Part shown: piece by piece, positions 18,479 to 26,220 of the stretch | Layout of the letters: the number at the start of each line of letters is the position of its first letter | How positions within the stretch are numbered: position 1 is the stretch's first letter | NCBI GenBank assembly: GCA_009780585.1 | Contig: WQZS01000002.1 | Span: 62,001-126,000, forward strand | Direction: 5' to 3' | Source of the DNA: Defluviitaleaceae bacterium | GTDB taxonomy: Bacteria > Bacillota > Clostridia > Lachnospirales > WQUN01 | DNA: 64,000 bases | Notes under the pieces: model-generated | Told to the model about the DNA's origin: nothing | Database searches by the model: none | The model's input: the letters and a program-made list of their open reading frames with translations, nothing else | Program-made: the position numbers and the translations under genes

Positions 18479-19085
18479 TACCTCCGGCTTGCAAGCGGGG
18501 ATCGCCGTAGTGGAAAACGGCAAAGCCCTGGGCAAAATTATCGCGGCAGCGCAAACAACAGCCGGTAAATGGAAACATTCCGAAATATTGCTGCCTTCGA
18601 TTGCGCGGCTTTTGGACGAAACGAGGCTTACGCTTGCGGACATCGGCTGCGTCGCGTATACCTGCGGGCCGGGGTCGTTTACGGGCTTGCGTATCGGCGC
18701 GGCTACGGCGTTGGGACTGGCGCGGGGCGCGGGGGTGCCGGTCGTGGGAGTTCCTACGTTGGATGCGATGGCATATGATGGGGTTAGGAATTCGAAATCC
18801 GGAATTCAAAATAAAAAGATCGTTGCGATGATGGACGCGCGGCGCGGGCAAGTGTACGCGGCAGTATATAAAATGGGCGCGGATGGCAAAATGGAGAGGG
18901 TTACCGATTATCTGGCCGCACCCGCAGAGGAAATTATGGAAATCGCCGGAGACGCGGAACCCGTAACGGACGCGGTTGATCCCGCCATGGTGGGGCTGTG
19001 GGCGATGGATAACATACATTCCCACTCAGCGGAATTGTTGTACATCCGTGCGCCGCAAGCGGTGAGGGAAAGGGAAAAATGCTGA
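18459..19085 (+). CDS. tsaB: tRNA threonylcarbamoyladenosine biosynthesis protein TsaB
   Basis: Inactive ASKHA paralogue that scaffolds TsaD in t6A synthesis. 208 residues, starting MKILAIDTSGLQAGIAVVEN at 18459, where AGGGAG lies ten bases upstream. Conserved CGPGSFTGLRIGAATALGLA (about residues 68-87) and MMDARRGQVYAAVYK (about 124-138) are present. Between them a low-complexity stretch, RNSKSGIQNKK, is encoded by a short DNA repeat that recurs upstream of the Lon-like gene. It looks like an in-frame repeat insertion in a surface loop. The gene overlaps tsaE and rimI, so translation is probably coupled. Confidence 0.95.
   Translation: MKILAIDTSGLQAGIAVVENGKALGKIIAAAQTTAGKWKHSEILLPSIARLLDETRLTLADIGCVAYTCGPGSFTGLRIGAATALGLARGAGVPVVGVPTLDAMAYDGVRNSKSGIQNKKIVAMMDARRGQVYAAVYKMGADGKMERVTDYLAAPAEEIMEIAGDAEPVTDAVDPAMVGLWAMDNIHSHSAELLYIRAPQAVREREKC
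18785..18820 (+). repeat. Short dispersed repeat inside tsaB
   Basis: AGGAATTCGAAATCCGGAAT continues through TCAAAATAAAAAGAT and matches the intergenic unit at 19526-19566. It is read in frame as RNSKSGIQNKK. The flanking protein sequence is well conserved while this block is not. Confidence 0.65.
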
Positions 19086-19528
19086 TCCTCCCCGCCTCGC
19101 TTGAACACCTCGACGCGATACACGCCTTGGAATACGCGTGTTTTTCCGACGCGTGGACGCGGAATGATTTCATAGAGGAGTTAAATAATAAACATACGGT
19201 TCCCTTCGTCGCGCTGGACGCCGCACCGGTACCTTCGTTGATCGGTTACACTTTCATGCGCCACACCGTTAATGAAGGTCATATCGGGACGATAGCGGTG
19301 GCTCCCGAATACCGCGGAAAAGGCGTCGGGTCTTTGTTAATGGACGCGTTGATCAACGCCGCATACGAACGCGGGATGATCGGCATTGCGCTGGAGGTAC
19401 GCCAGGGCAACCGCCCCGCGATGTCGCTGTACCACAAGTACGGCTTTATCGTGGAGGGGTACAGGAAGGATTTTTACCGCGACCCGTCGGAGGACGCGGT
19501 GTTGATGTGGAAGGATATTAAATATTGA
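19079..19528 (+). CDS. rimI: Ribosomal-protein-alanine N-acetyltransferase RimI
   Basis: GNAT enzyme that acetylates the N-terminus of ribosomal protein S18 from acetyl-CoA. 149 residues. Acetyl-CoA-binding motif A is IGTIAVAPEYRGKGVGSLLM (about residues 68-87), followed by IALEVRQGNRPAMSLYHKYG (motif B) and GFIVEGYRKDFY. It overlaps tsaB by 7 bp, in the common tsaE-tsaB-rimI order. As with most such annotations the exact substrate is inferred from family and neighbourhood. Confidence 0.93.
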   Translation: MLILPASLEHLDAIHALEYACFSDAWTRNDFIEELNNKHTVPFVALDAAPVPSLIGYTFMRHTVNEGHIGTIAVAPEYRGKGVGSLLMDALINAAYERGMIGIALEVRQGNRPAMSLYHKYGFIVEGYRKDFYRDPSEDAVLMWKDIKY

Positions 19529-19566
19529 ATTCGGAATCCGGAATCCGGAATCCGGAATAAAAAGAT
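19526..19566 (+). repeat. Intergenic copy of the GGAATCC repeat
   Basis: After GAATTC the unit GGAATCC occurs in tandem (three or four times), ending GGAATAAAAAGAT. It fills the gap between rimI and the Lon-like gene and shares its ending with the repeat inside tsaB. Confidence 0.65.
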
Positions 19567-19578
19567 AAGGGTGATTCG

Positions 19579-22035
19579 ATGGCTTTAAACCACAGGGAAC
19601 TGAACTGGCGAGAGTTAAAATATTTTTGCGAATTAATTCCGGTGGAATCCACCGAAATTATCGGTGACGCCGGAAAAGAAAAAAAAGAATTGATCGGCCA
19701 GGACCGTGCCGCCAAGGCTCTTGATTTCGGCTTGGGCATGAAGGAGCACGGTTATCATATTTATGTATGCGGCCCGACGGGTACGGGACGTACGACGTTC
19801 GCGCGGGAATACGCCCGCCGAAAAGCCCTGACCGAACCCACCCCGCCGGATCTGTGTTATGTGTATAACTTCGATAACCCCAAATGTCCCAAACTGCTAC
19901 GCCTGCCCGCGGGTACGGGCCGTCGGTTGAAGGATGAATTAAACGATCTGATGGGGCGCTTGGCCGCGGAACTGCCCAAGACGTTCTCCGGTAAGGAGCA
20001 TGAGCAGAAGAAAAACGAAATCGTGCGCATCCTGCATAACCGCCGCGACGAACTGATTAAGATCATGACCGAGGAAGCCCACAAGCAAAATTTCGGCGTA
20101 AAGAATACGAACTCGGGCATTTATTTTATGCCCATCATCGAAGGCGAAGTCATCAGCGAGGAACAATTCGACGCCTTGACGCAGGAGCAGCGCGACGGGA
20201 TATCCGTCAATTCCGAAGCCATACAAAAACGCGCGTCCGAAGTAATGCGCCAAATAAAGGAGCATGAAAAGACCACGAAGAAAGATGTGGAGGAACTGGA
20301 ATACGCGCTGGGGCTCTTTACCGTGGGCCGCTACATGAACGACATCATCGAAACCTTCGCCCACGAGTCCTCACTATTGGAATACTTAAAGGCCGTGAAG
20401 GAGGATATATTAGAAAACCTCGCCGAATTTATTTCGGACGAAAATGAGGAAGAACAGGAGGCCATGCAATCCTTCCTCCCGTGGTACAACAAAAAAAACA
20501 GCGAAGACCTGCTCACGAAATATAAGGTTAACCTGTTGACCGACAACACCGATTTGCAAGGCGCGCCCGTCATCATCGATTACAACCCCGGCTATACGCA
20601 TTTGGTGGGCGAAGTGGAGTATGACAACGAATTCGGCAATTTTTCCACGGACTTTATGAAAATCAAGCCCGGCCTTTTGCACCGCGCAAATGGCGGGTAT
20701 TTGATATTGCAAGCGCAGGACATACTCGGCACCCCCCATGCTTGGGAAGCCTTGCGCCGCGCGCTCGTCACGAGGCAAATCATCACCGAGCCGCTGCGGG
20801 AATATACGACGGGGGTAGCGGTTTCGGGTATCAAGCCGGAGCCGATCCCGCTGGATATCAAGGTTATTATCATTGGCGGAGGATATTACTATAGTGTGCT
20901 GTACGCTTACGATGATTACTTCGAAAAGTTATTTAAGGTCCGTGTGGATTTCGATTATGAAATGAAGCTGAACGACGGGAACATTGGGGAGATCATCCGT
21001 TTTATCCGTCGATACAGCGAAGCTCCCCCAAACGGCGGCAACCCGCGTCTGCCCTTTTCACCGTCCGCCGCCGCCGCCATCATCGAATACGCCGCGCGTT
21101 TGGCCGAACGGAAGGATAAGCTGACGACGCGGTTCAATCGTTTGTCTGACCTGTTGGCCGAAGCGACGGCCTTCGCGTTGGCGGACAATGCCGCCGAAGT
21201 TAATGACGGCCACGTAAGGCGTGCGTTATCCGCGCGCGAATACCGCTATAACATATATGAAGAAAAGCTCGCCGAGCGCATCGAGGAAGACACGATCATG
21301 ATCTCGACCAAGGGCGGCAGGGTTGGGCAAATCAATGGCTTAGCCGTGATCGATACGGGCGAGCATGTTTTCGCCGTACCTTCGCGCATTACAGCCACGG
21401 CGTATATGGGCAAATCAGGCATCGTCAACATCGAGAAGGAAGCCAACCTTTCGGGCGAAACCCACGACAAGGGCGTGCAAATCCTCATCGGTTACTTGGG
21501 GCAAACCTACGCGCAGGACTTCCCGCTTTCGCTTTCGTGCCGTATTTGCTTCGAACAGAACTACGGCGGCATCGATGGCGACAGCGCGTCCTCCACGGAA
21601 TTGTTCGCCATTATCTCCGCGCTTTCGGGCCTGCCCATCCGCCAGGACATCGCCGTAACGGGTTCGATTAACCAGCACGGCGAAATCCAGCCCATCGGCG
21701 GCGCGACGTATAAAATCGAAGGTTTCTTTGACCTATGTAAAAAACGCGGACTTTCCGGGTGGCAGGGGGTTATCATCCCCGCCCGGAACGTCCGCGATTT
21801 GGTTTTAAAAGACGAAGTCGTGCAAGCCGTGAAGGATGGTCTATTCCATATATATCCCATCACACACGTAAACGAAGGCTTGGAAATCCTGCTCGGCGAG
21901 CCCGCCGGGGGGGAACCGCTCAGCGACGCCAACCCCAAAACCCTCGCGAACCTCTACCCCCACGATACCGTGCACGGCAAGGTGTACCGCAAGCTGCGCA
22001 CGTACCACCGCAGGGCTATGAAGGGCGAGATGTGA
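19579..22035 (+). CDS. Lon-like ATP-dependent protease (AAA_32 / Lon_C family)
   Basis: 818 residues. The N-terminal ATPase has a P-loop YVCGPTGTGRTTFAREYARR (about residues 56-75) in which arginine replaces the usual lysine, as in many members of this family. The middle segment has GLLHRANGGYLILQAQDIL. The C-terminal Lon protease domain has catalytic serine in GGIDGDSASSTELFAIISAL (about 660-680) and catalytic lysine in IQPIGGATYKIEGFFDLC (about 710). It is a cytosolic serine-lysine protease of unknown client range. The ATG follows AAGGGTGATTCG. The last 20 bp overlap the end of the convergent LysM-hydrolase gene. Confidence 0.93.
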   Translation: MALNHRELNWRELKYFCELIPVESTEIIGDAGKEKKELIGQDRAAKALDFGLGMKEHGYHIYVCGPTGTGRTTFAREYARRKALTEPTPPDLCYVYNFDNPKCPKLLRLPAGTGRRLKDELNDLMGRLAAELPKTFSGKEHEQKKNEIVRILHNRRDELIKIMTEEAHKQNFGVKNTNSGIYFMPIIEGEVISEEQFDALTQEQRDGISVNSEAIQKRASEVMRQIKEHEKTTKKDVEELEYALGLFTVGRYMNDIIETFAHESSLLEYLKAVKEDILENLAEFISDENEEEQEAMQSFLPWYNKKNSEDLLTKYKVNLLTDNTDLQGAPVIIDYNPGYTHLVGEVEYDNEFGNFSTDFMKIKPGLLHRANGGYLILQAQDILGTPHAWEALRRALVTRQIITEPLREYTTGVAVSGIKPEPIPLDIKVIIIGGGYYYSVLYAYDDYFEKLFKVRVDFDYEMKLNDGNIGEIIRFIRRYSEAPPNGGNPRLPFSPSAAAAIIEYAARLAERKDKLTTRFNRLSDLLAEATAFALADNAAEVNDGHVRRALSAREYRYNIYEEKLAERIEEDTIMISTKGGRVGQINGLAVIDTGEHVFAVPSRITATAYMGKSGIVNIEKEANLSGETHDKGVQILIGYLGQTYAQDFPLSLSCRICFEQNYGGIDGDSASSTELFAIISALSGLPIRQDIAVTGSINQHGEIQPIGGATYKIEGFFDLCKKRGLSGWQGVIIPARNVRDLVLKDEVVQAVKDGLFHIYPITHVNEGLEILLGEPAGGEPLSDANPKTLANLYPHDTVHGKVYRKLRTYHRRAMKGEM

Positions 22036-23401
22036 TCCAATCGACCATATCCTGCAATACTTGGGGATGTACCTGCGCGGGTACGCCCAGCATCGCGGTA
22101 AAAGCGTCATGCAGGGTATCCGCTTCGCAGGGCATGAAGATATGGTTTAACCCGGGGTATAAACGGAACGTTACGTTTTCGCGCCCGCCAAGTAGTTCCT
22201 TATATAATAAATAATCAACGTCGGCGAGGATTTGCTTGTCGTTTTCGCCTTGCATGATTAACATGGGTACGGATGTTTCCGCCAGGTATCTTTCGGCGGA
22301 ATGGATTGCCATATCGCGCAGGATGTACGCGGGCCACGCGCCTACAGAGCCTTGCAACGCATCCTCGGCTGTAATGTGAGGCAGGATATCCAATGTTGAT
22401 AATAACAAATCGAACATCCCGTCGGATTCTTCCAAAAGGATTTTTATCGCGTATGCTTCTTCCAAGGACGCTTCTATAAAATGTAACGCTGTTTCATCGT
22501 CCAAGTCTTGCAAGGCAGGGTCCAACATCCTTAACGTATCGTAATCTTTTGTTGCCAGTAACATTTCGAGCAGCGCGATTTGTCCTTCCAGTATTTGCGA
22601 CTGGAATGTTACGCTTTCGCGTTCCTGTTCAACGGTAATTTCCAATATATGGCGGGGCGAACCCGCCATTATGATTATCCCCGCGAAGTCCCCGCCGCTT
22701 GCGTGGATGCGCGGCGCTAACATACCGCCTAAGCTGAGCCCCGCCATGTAGATACGGGCGGAATCGATGCGCGCGTCCGCGCGGAGCAAACCGGCGGCGA
22801 GGACGGCGTCCTCGATCGTTTCCTCCCAATATGTGAAATTACTCGCTAACATTCCCGCTTCGTTAACGTCGAATTTTTCTGCCAACGCCGCGCCGTGCGT
22901 AAACGTGCGTTTATCGTAGCGCAATACCGCGATGCCGTTGGCGGTCAAATAAGACGCGATATCGTAAAAGGCACGGTTGACACCCAGGGTTAAGTCCCTG
23001 TCGTTGGGGCCGGAGCCGTGTACCAGCACGACAGCCGGTACGGGGTTGGCTACGCTTACCACCGCCGGGAGGGTCAGCGTGCCGCCCAAGGGCCATGGCG
23101 TTCCCGCGCCGATGGTGACTTCCTGTTCTGTCGGGCCGTGCGCCGTTTCAATAGGCGCGGTCGCGGGGATTTCAAGTGCCGACGCGTCGGGTATGCGGAT
23201 TTCCTGCCCTGTTCGGATTAAATGCGGATTGCGCAACCCGTTATATTCGGCAAGCGCTTCCCACGTCGTGCCGTGGTCGCGGGCGATACGCCACAATACA
23301 TCGCCTTCGCGTACGGTATAGGTCCCGCTTCCCGACACGGGAATTACATATCCCACGGTTAACGCAACCGCCAGCAAAACGGTCAAAATCTTCTTTTTCA
23401 T
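22016..23401 (-). CDS. Secreted alpha/beta hydrolase with N-terminal LysM
   Basis: 461 residues from ATG 23401 (AGAGGAAC precedes it); a longer upstream frame is unlikely. Signal peptide MKKKILTVLLAVALTVGYVI, then one LysM (YTVREGDVLWRIARDHGTTW ... GQEIRIP, about residues 25-72). The alpha/beta hydrolase domain has VVLVHGSGPNDRDLTLG (oxyanion region, about 130), nucleophile elbow MAGLSLGGMLAPR, then aspartate in MLIMQGENDKQI and histidine in YPGLNHIFMP, a full catalytic triad. It is probably a wall-associated esterase or peptidase-like hydrolase; the substrate is unknown. It is divergent from the LytTR regulator, a possible target or controller. Confidence 0.9.
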   Translation of the reverse strand: MKKKILTVLLAVALTVGYVIPVSGSGTYTVREGDVLWRIARDHGTTWEALAEYNGLRNPHLIRTGQEIRIPDASALEIPATAPIETAHGPTEQEVTIGAGTPWPLGGTLTLPAVVSVANPVPAVVLVHGSGPNDRDLTLGVNRAFYDIASYLTANGIAVLRYDKRTFTHGAALAEKFDVNEAGMLASNFTYWEETIEDAVLAAGLLRADARIDSARIYMAGLSLGGMLAPRIHASGGDFAGIIIMAGSPRHILEITVEQERESVTFQSQILEGQIALLEMLLATKDYDTLRMLDPALQDLDDETALHFIEASLEEAYAIKILLEESDGMFDLLLSTLDILPHITAEDALQGSVGAWPAYILRDMAIHSAERYLAETSVPMLIMQGENDKQILADVDYLLYKELLGGRENVTFRLYPGLNHIFMPCEADTLHDAFTAMLGVPAQVHPQVLQDMVDWITSRPS

Positions 23402-23531
23402 TTCGGTTCCTCTTTTCATCGTATTATTTGCGCCGCCGAGTATAACAAGCGGTTCCGGCTGATATGGTATACTGCCGTAATCGGGCGGATTTTTGCCGTA
23501 ACCGGACAGCCGAAGGAGCATAAAATCATCT

Positions 23532-24266
23532 ATGATACATATAGCCGTATGCGACGACGAAGTGAAGATAGGCGCGGATTTGGAGCGCGACCTAACCGAT
23601 ATATTGGATAAAATGAACGTTCGGCACAAAACCGACATGTTCCTCACCGGGGAGCGTTTGTTATATGAATTGGAAAACGGGACGCATTACGACTTGATCT
23701 TCCTCGACATCGAATTCGCCCTGTCGGAAATTGACGGCGTAGAGGTCGGGCGACGCATCCGCGACGTACACCACAACCACCTAACCGCCATCGTCTATAT
23801 TTCGTGGGAGCGTAAATACGCTTTGCAATTGTTCGACATCCAGCCCCTTAATTTTCTCGTTAAGCCCCTGCGGTACGAAAAAACCGATGAAGTGCTGCGC
23901 AAATATATAAAAATTGCGGGCTTGTGGTCGGAAACGTTTACCTACAAAATCGGCCATGCCGCACACAAGGCGCGGATCAAGGATATCGTTTACCTCGAAA
24001 GCGCTGACCGTAAACTCATCCTGCATTTGGCGGGCGGCAAACGGGAGGAATTTTACGGTTCGTTAAAAGCGGCATATGAAGAACAGCTTTCGCGCTTCGA
24101 TTTCTTGTTCATCCACAACGCCTTCGTTATTAATTACGATTACGTAACCGCGTTGAAGTTCGACCACGCGGTATTGACCGGTGTCACCCTTCCCCTGCCC
24201 ATCAGCAAGCACCGCAGGAACGCCGTGAAGGAAAAATACAGCGAAATCATGAAAAAGCGGACTTGA
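23532..24266 (+). CDS. LytTR-family response regulator (AgrA-like)
   Basis: 244 residues. The receiver domain (MIHIAVCDDEVKIGADLERD) has phosphoacceptor aspartate in YDLIFLDIEFALSEIDGVEV (about residue 60) and the FLVKPLRYEK turn. The C-terminal LytTR DNA-binding domain covers about 145-235 (KDIVYLESADRKLILHLAGG, then FIHNAFVINYDYV). It is directly followed, 3 nt later, by a GHKL sensor kinase, so the two form a two-component system. In Bacillota such pairs usually sense peptides or control surface factors. AAGGAG lies 13 nt before the ATG, slightly far. No AgrB/AgrD genes are present. Confidence 0.93.
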   Translation: MIHIAVCDDEVKIGADLERDLTDILDKMNVRHKTDMFLTGERLLYELENGTHYDLIFLDIEFALSEIDGVEVGRRIRDVHHNHLTAIVYISWERKYALQLFDIQPLNFLVKPLRYEKTDEVLRKYIKIAGLWSETFTYKIGHAAHKARIKDIVYLESADRKLILHLAGGKREEFYGSLKAAYEEQLSRFDFLFIHNAFVINYDYVTALKFDHAVLTGVTLPLPISKHRRNAVKEKYSEIMKKRT

Positions 24267-24269
24267 TTT

Positions 24270-25520
24270 ATGGAATGGATGCTCGCGTCAATCGTCGCCA
24301 ACGGTCTAATGGTGCTCGCCTTTGAGCGGACGATGAACGTCTTCTTCGAAAGGAAGCGGACATCCTTTTTTATTTTTACCGTTTCCCTCGCGCTTATGTG
24401 GGTTACGCTGATGCTCCAGTCGTGGTGGGCGGGTAATCCTTTCCTTTTAGCCGCGTTCTACTTCTTTGCGCTGGCGGTTTTGTCGCTCAACTACGAATCC
24501 GTACCCATGAAACGCGTCGCCGCCGTAGCGGGGAGCCATTACGTTTCCATGTTTACCACCGGCATGGTTAATAACCTCGCGGGGTTGCTCCCCGCCGATT
24601 GGTTTATGGCCAACGTCGGTTGGGTGGTGGTCGGTGTTTGCCTTGCCGCCTACCTCGTAACGATTTTAATATTCCCGTTGTTTAAACACATCAAGGAATC
24701 GGCCATTAACTTGAACAAGCTGTGGATTCCTTTCGTGATATTCCCCTTTACGAATACGTTTATCGAGCTTTTCCATCATTTAAACCCGCCGGTTGTCCGC
24801 ATGGTTTTACTGGTTACCAACACCCTTATCATCATTTTGGTATTCCTCGCGCTGTACAATATTATTTCAAGGATGTTCGGGGATACGGTCAAGTCCGCCC
24901 TTCACGCGCGGGAGAAGGAATATTACTTCACCCAATGCCGCCTCATGCAGGAATCGGTAGAGAAAATGAAGGCGTACCGCCACGACATGAAGCTCCATTT
25001 GGCCGCGCTGCGTGAATTTTCGTCGGGCAATGAAGCCGCTATCAATTACTTGGACGCTTTGCAAAGCGACATGGAGGCAAATGACATCTACAGCGACACC
25101 GGGAACATCGCCTTTGACAGTATTATCAACTATAAATTGAAAAACGCCGCGCAAAACGGCATCAAAACGGACGTAAACGTTCACATCCCCCCTTCCCTGC
25201 CCATAGAGGTTGCCGACGCGGTGACCATACTCGGCAACCTGCTGGACAACGCCCTGGAAGGTACGGCGAAAACCGACGACAAACGGCTTGCCCTTACCGT
25301 CACGACCGGCAAGGGCAACCTGTATATCAAATTGGAAAATACCTTCGACGGCGGAGTAGCGTACGCGAACGACGTAATTACCACCCGTAAAGATAACGCC
25401 GGCCACGGCTACGGCATAAAAAATATCCGCACATCCGCCGAAAAGTACAACGGACATGTGGATATCTATCATGACGATTCAATTTTTACGGTGGGGGTGC
25501 TGCTTTACCTTACCGATTAA
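24270..25520 (+). CDS. GHKL sensor histidine kinase (AgrC-like)
   Basis: 416 residues. The N-terminal half has several membrane segments (ANGLMVLAF, FFIFTVSLALMWVTLMLQSW, FLLAAFYFFALAVLSL, VGWVVVGVCLAAYLVTILIF, TLIIILVFLALYNIIS). The cytoplasmic part has the phospho-histidine motif YRHDMKLHLAALREF (about residue 236) and an HATPase_c fold with NLLDNALEGTA (N box) and GHGYGIKNIRTSAEKYNG (G box). It is the partner of the LytTR regulator immediately upstream. The signal is unknown; a membrane-sensed peptide is typical for the family. It ends in a tandem duplication of ATTAATCCTTACCG around 25514-25545. Confidence 0.92.
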   Translation: MEWMLASIVANGLMVLAFERTMNVFFERKRTSFFIFTVSLALMWVTLMLQSWWAGNPFLLAAFYFFALAVLSLNYESVPMKRVAAVAGSHYVSMFTTGMVNNLAGLLPADWFMANVGWVVVGVCLAAYLVTILIFPLFKHIKESAINLNKLWIPFVIFPFTNTFIELFHHLNPPVVRMVLLVTNTLIIILVFLALYNIISRMFGDTVKSALHAREKEYYFTQCRLMQESVEKMKAYRHDMKLHLAALREFSSGNEAAINYLDALQSDMEANDIYSDTGNIAFDSIINYKLKNAAQNGIKTDVNVHIPPSLPIEVADAVTILGNLLDNALEGTAKTDDKRLALTVTTGKGNLYIKLENTFDGGVAYANDVITTRKDNAGHGYGIKNIRTSAEKYNGHVDIYHDDSIFTVGVLLYLTD

Positions 25521-25530
25521 TCCTTACCGA

Positions 25531-26091
25531 TTAATCCTTACCGCAACTTAACACATAAGCGGGGGGTAGGTTGCGCACTTCGCGGGTGATTTGTACCGTG
25601 CCGAAATGACGCGCGATCAAATCTTTTTTTAATAACGTGTATTGGAATGTAATAAAACGGCCTTCGCCGCGTAAATGCTTGCACGCCTGCGTAAGGATGC
25701 CTTCGGAAACTTCCTTGGGCAAGCTGGCGAAGGGCAAGCCGGAAACGATGTAATCCGCGTGGGGGATGCCCTGCTCCGACAGATACGTGCCGATTTTTTC
25801 GGCGGAGCCGTTGACGATGCGGAGGTTGGGGACGGTTGCGTACCTCCTGTGCAGCGTTTCGCAGAAGTCCTTATTGCGTTCGATGATCATGACAAAGGTT
25901 TCCGCGTTGCGCCGTTTGAGAATTTGTTCCGTAAAGACCCCCGTACCCGGGCCGAACTCCACGATACACCGCGCCCGCCCGAAGTCGATGGGCGCGACCA
26001 TTTTACGCGCGAGGAAGCGGGAGCTGGGGGCTATCGCGCCGACGGAGCGCGGTTTTGATAAATAAAGTTTTACGAATTTGAACCAATTCAT
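25531..26091 (-). CDS. SAM-dependent methyltransferase, phospholipid-methyltransferase-like
   Basis: 186 residues from ATG 26091, preceded by AGAGGTG. The opening MNWFKFVKLYLSKPRSVGAI then APSSRFLARKM is characteristic of PmtA-like/Ksga-related small methyltransferases. SAM motif I is IVEFGPGTGVFTEQIL (about residues 45-60), followed by the acidic MIIERNKDF and the catalytic-loop region YIVSGLPFASLPKEV. Candidate substrates are phosphatidylethanolamine or an rRNA adenine; the SGLPFASLP motif favours the lipid-type family. It is a lone minus-strand gene convergent with the GHKL kinase and divergent from the giant activase. Confidence 0.8.
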   Translation of the reverse strand: MNWFKFVKLYLSKPRSVGAIAPSSRFLARKMVAPIDFGRARCIVEFGPGTGVFTEQILKRRNAETFVMIIERNKDFCETLHRRYATVPNLRIVNGSAEKIGTYLSEQGIPHADYIVSGLPFASLPKEVSEGILTQACKHLRGEGRFITFQYTLLKKDLIARHFGTVQITREVRNLPPAYVLSCGKD

Positions 26092-26143
26092 GGCAATCAC
26101 CTCTGCGCACACAGTATAACACGCAATATCCTTTACTTCCCGC

Positions 26144-26171
26144 TTGTCGTACGCGGTTGAACCGTTATAAT
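26144..26171 (+). promoter_or_regulatory. Promoter of the CoA-dehydratase activase gene
   Basis: TTGTCG (26144-26149), 16-bp spacer, TATAAT (26166-26171). The inferred start of transcription near 26178 excludes an ATG at 26170 and supports 26221 as the true start codon. Confidence 0.7.
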
Positions 26172-26220
26172 GGCTAGGTTGTTTTCCGCTGTACACAAAA
26201 CGCCTTCGGGGGGATGCCGG

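Noticed and set aside
26170-26220. ATG at 26170 as start of the activase fusion
   Set aside because: It overlaps the -10 of the promoter; the ATG at 26221 follows a GGGGGG ribosome-binding site and begins the conserved domain.
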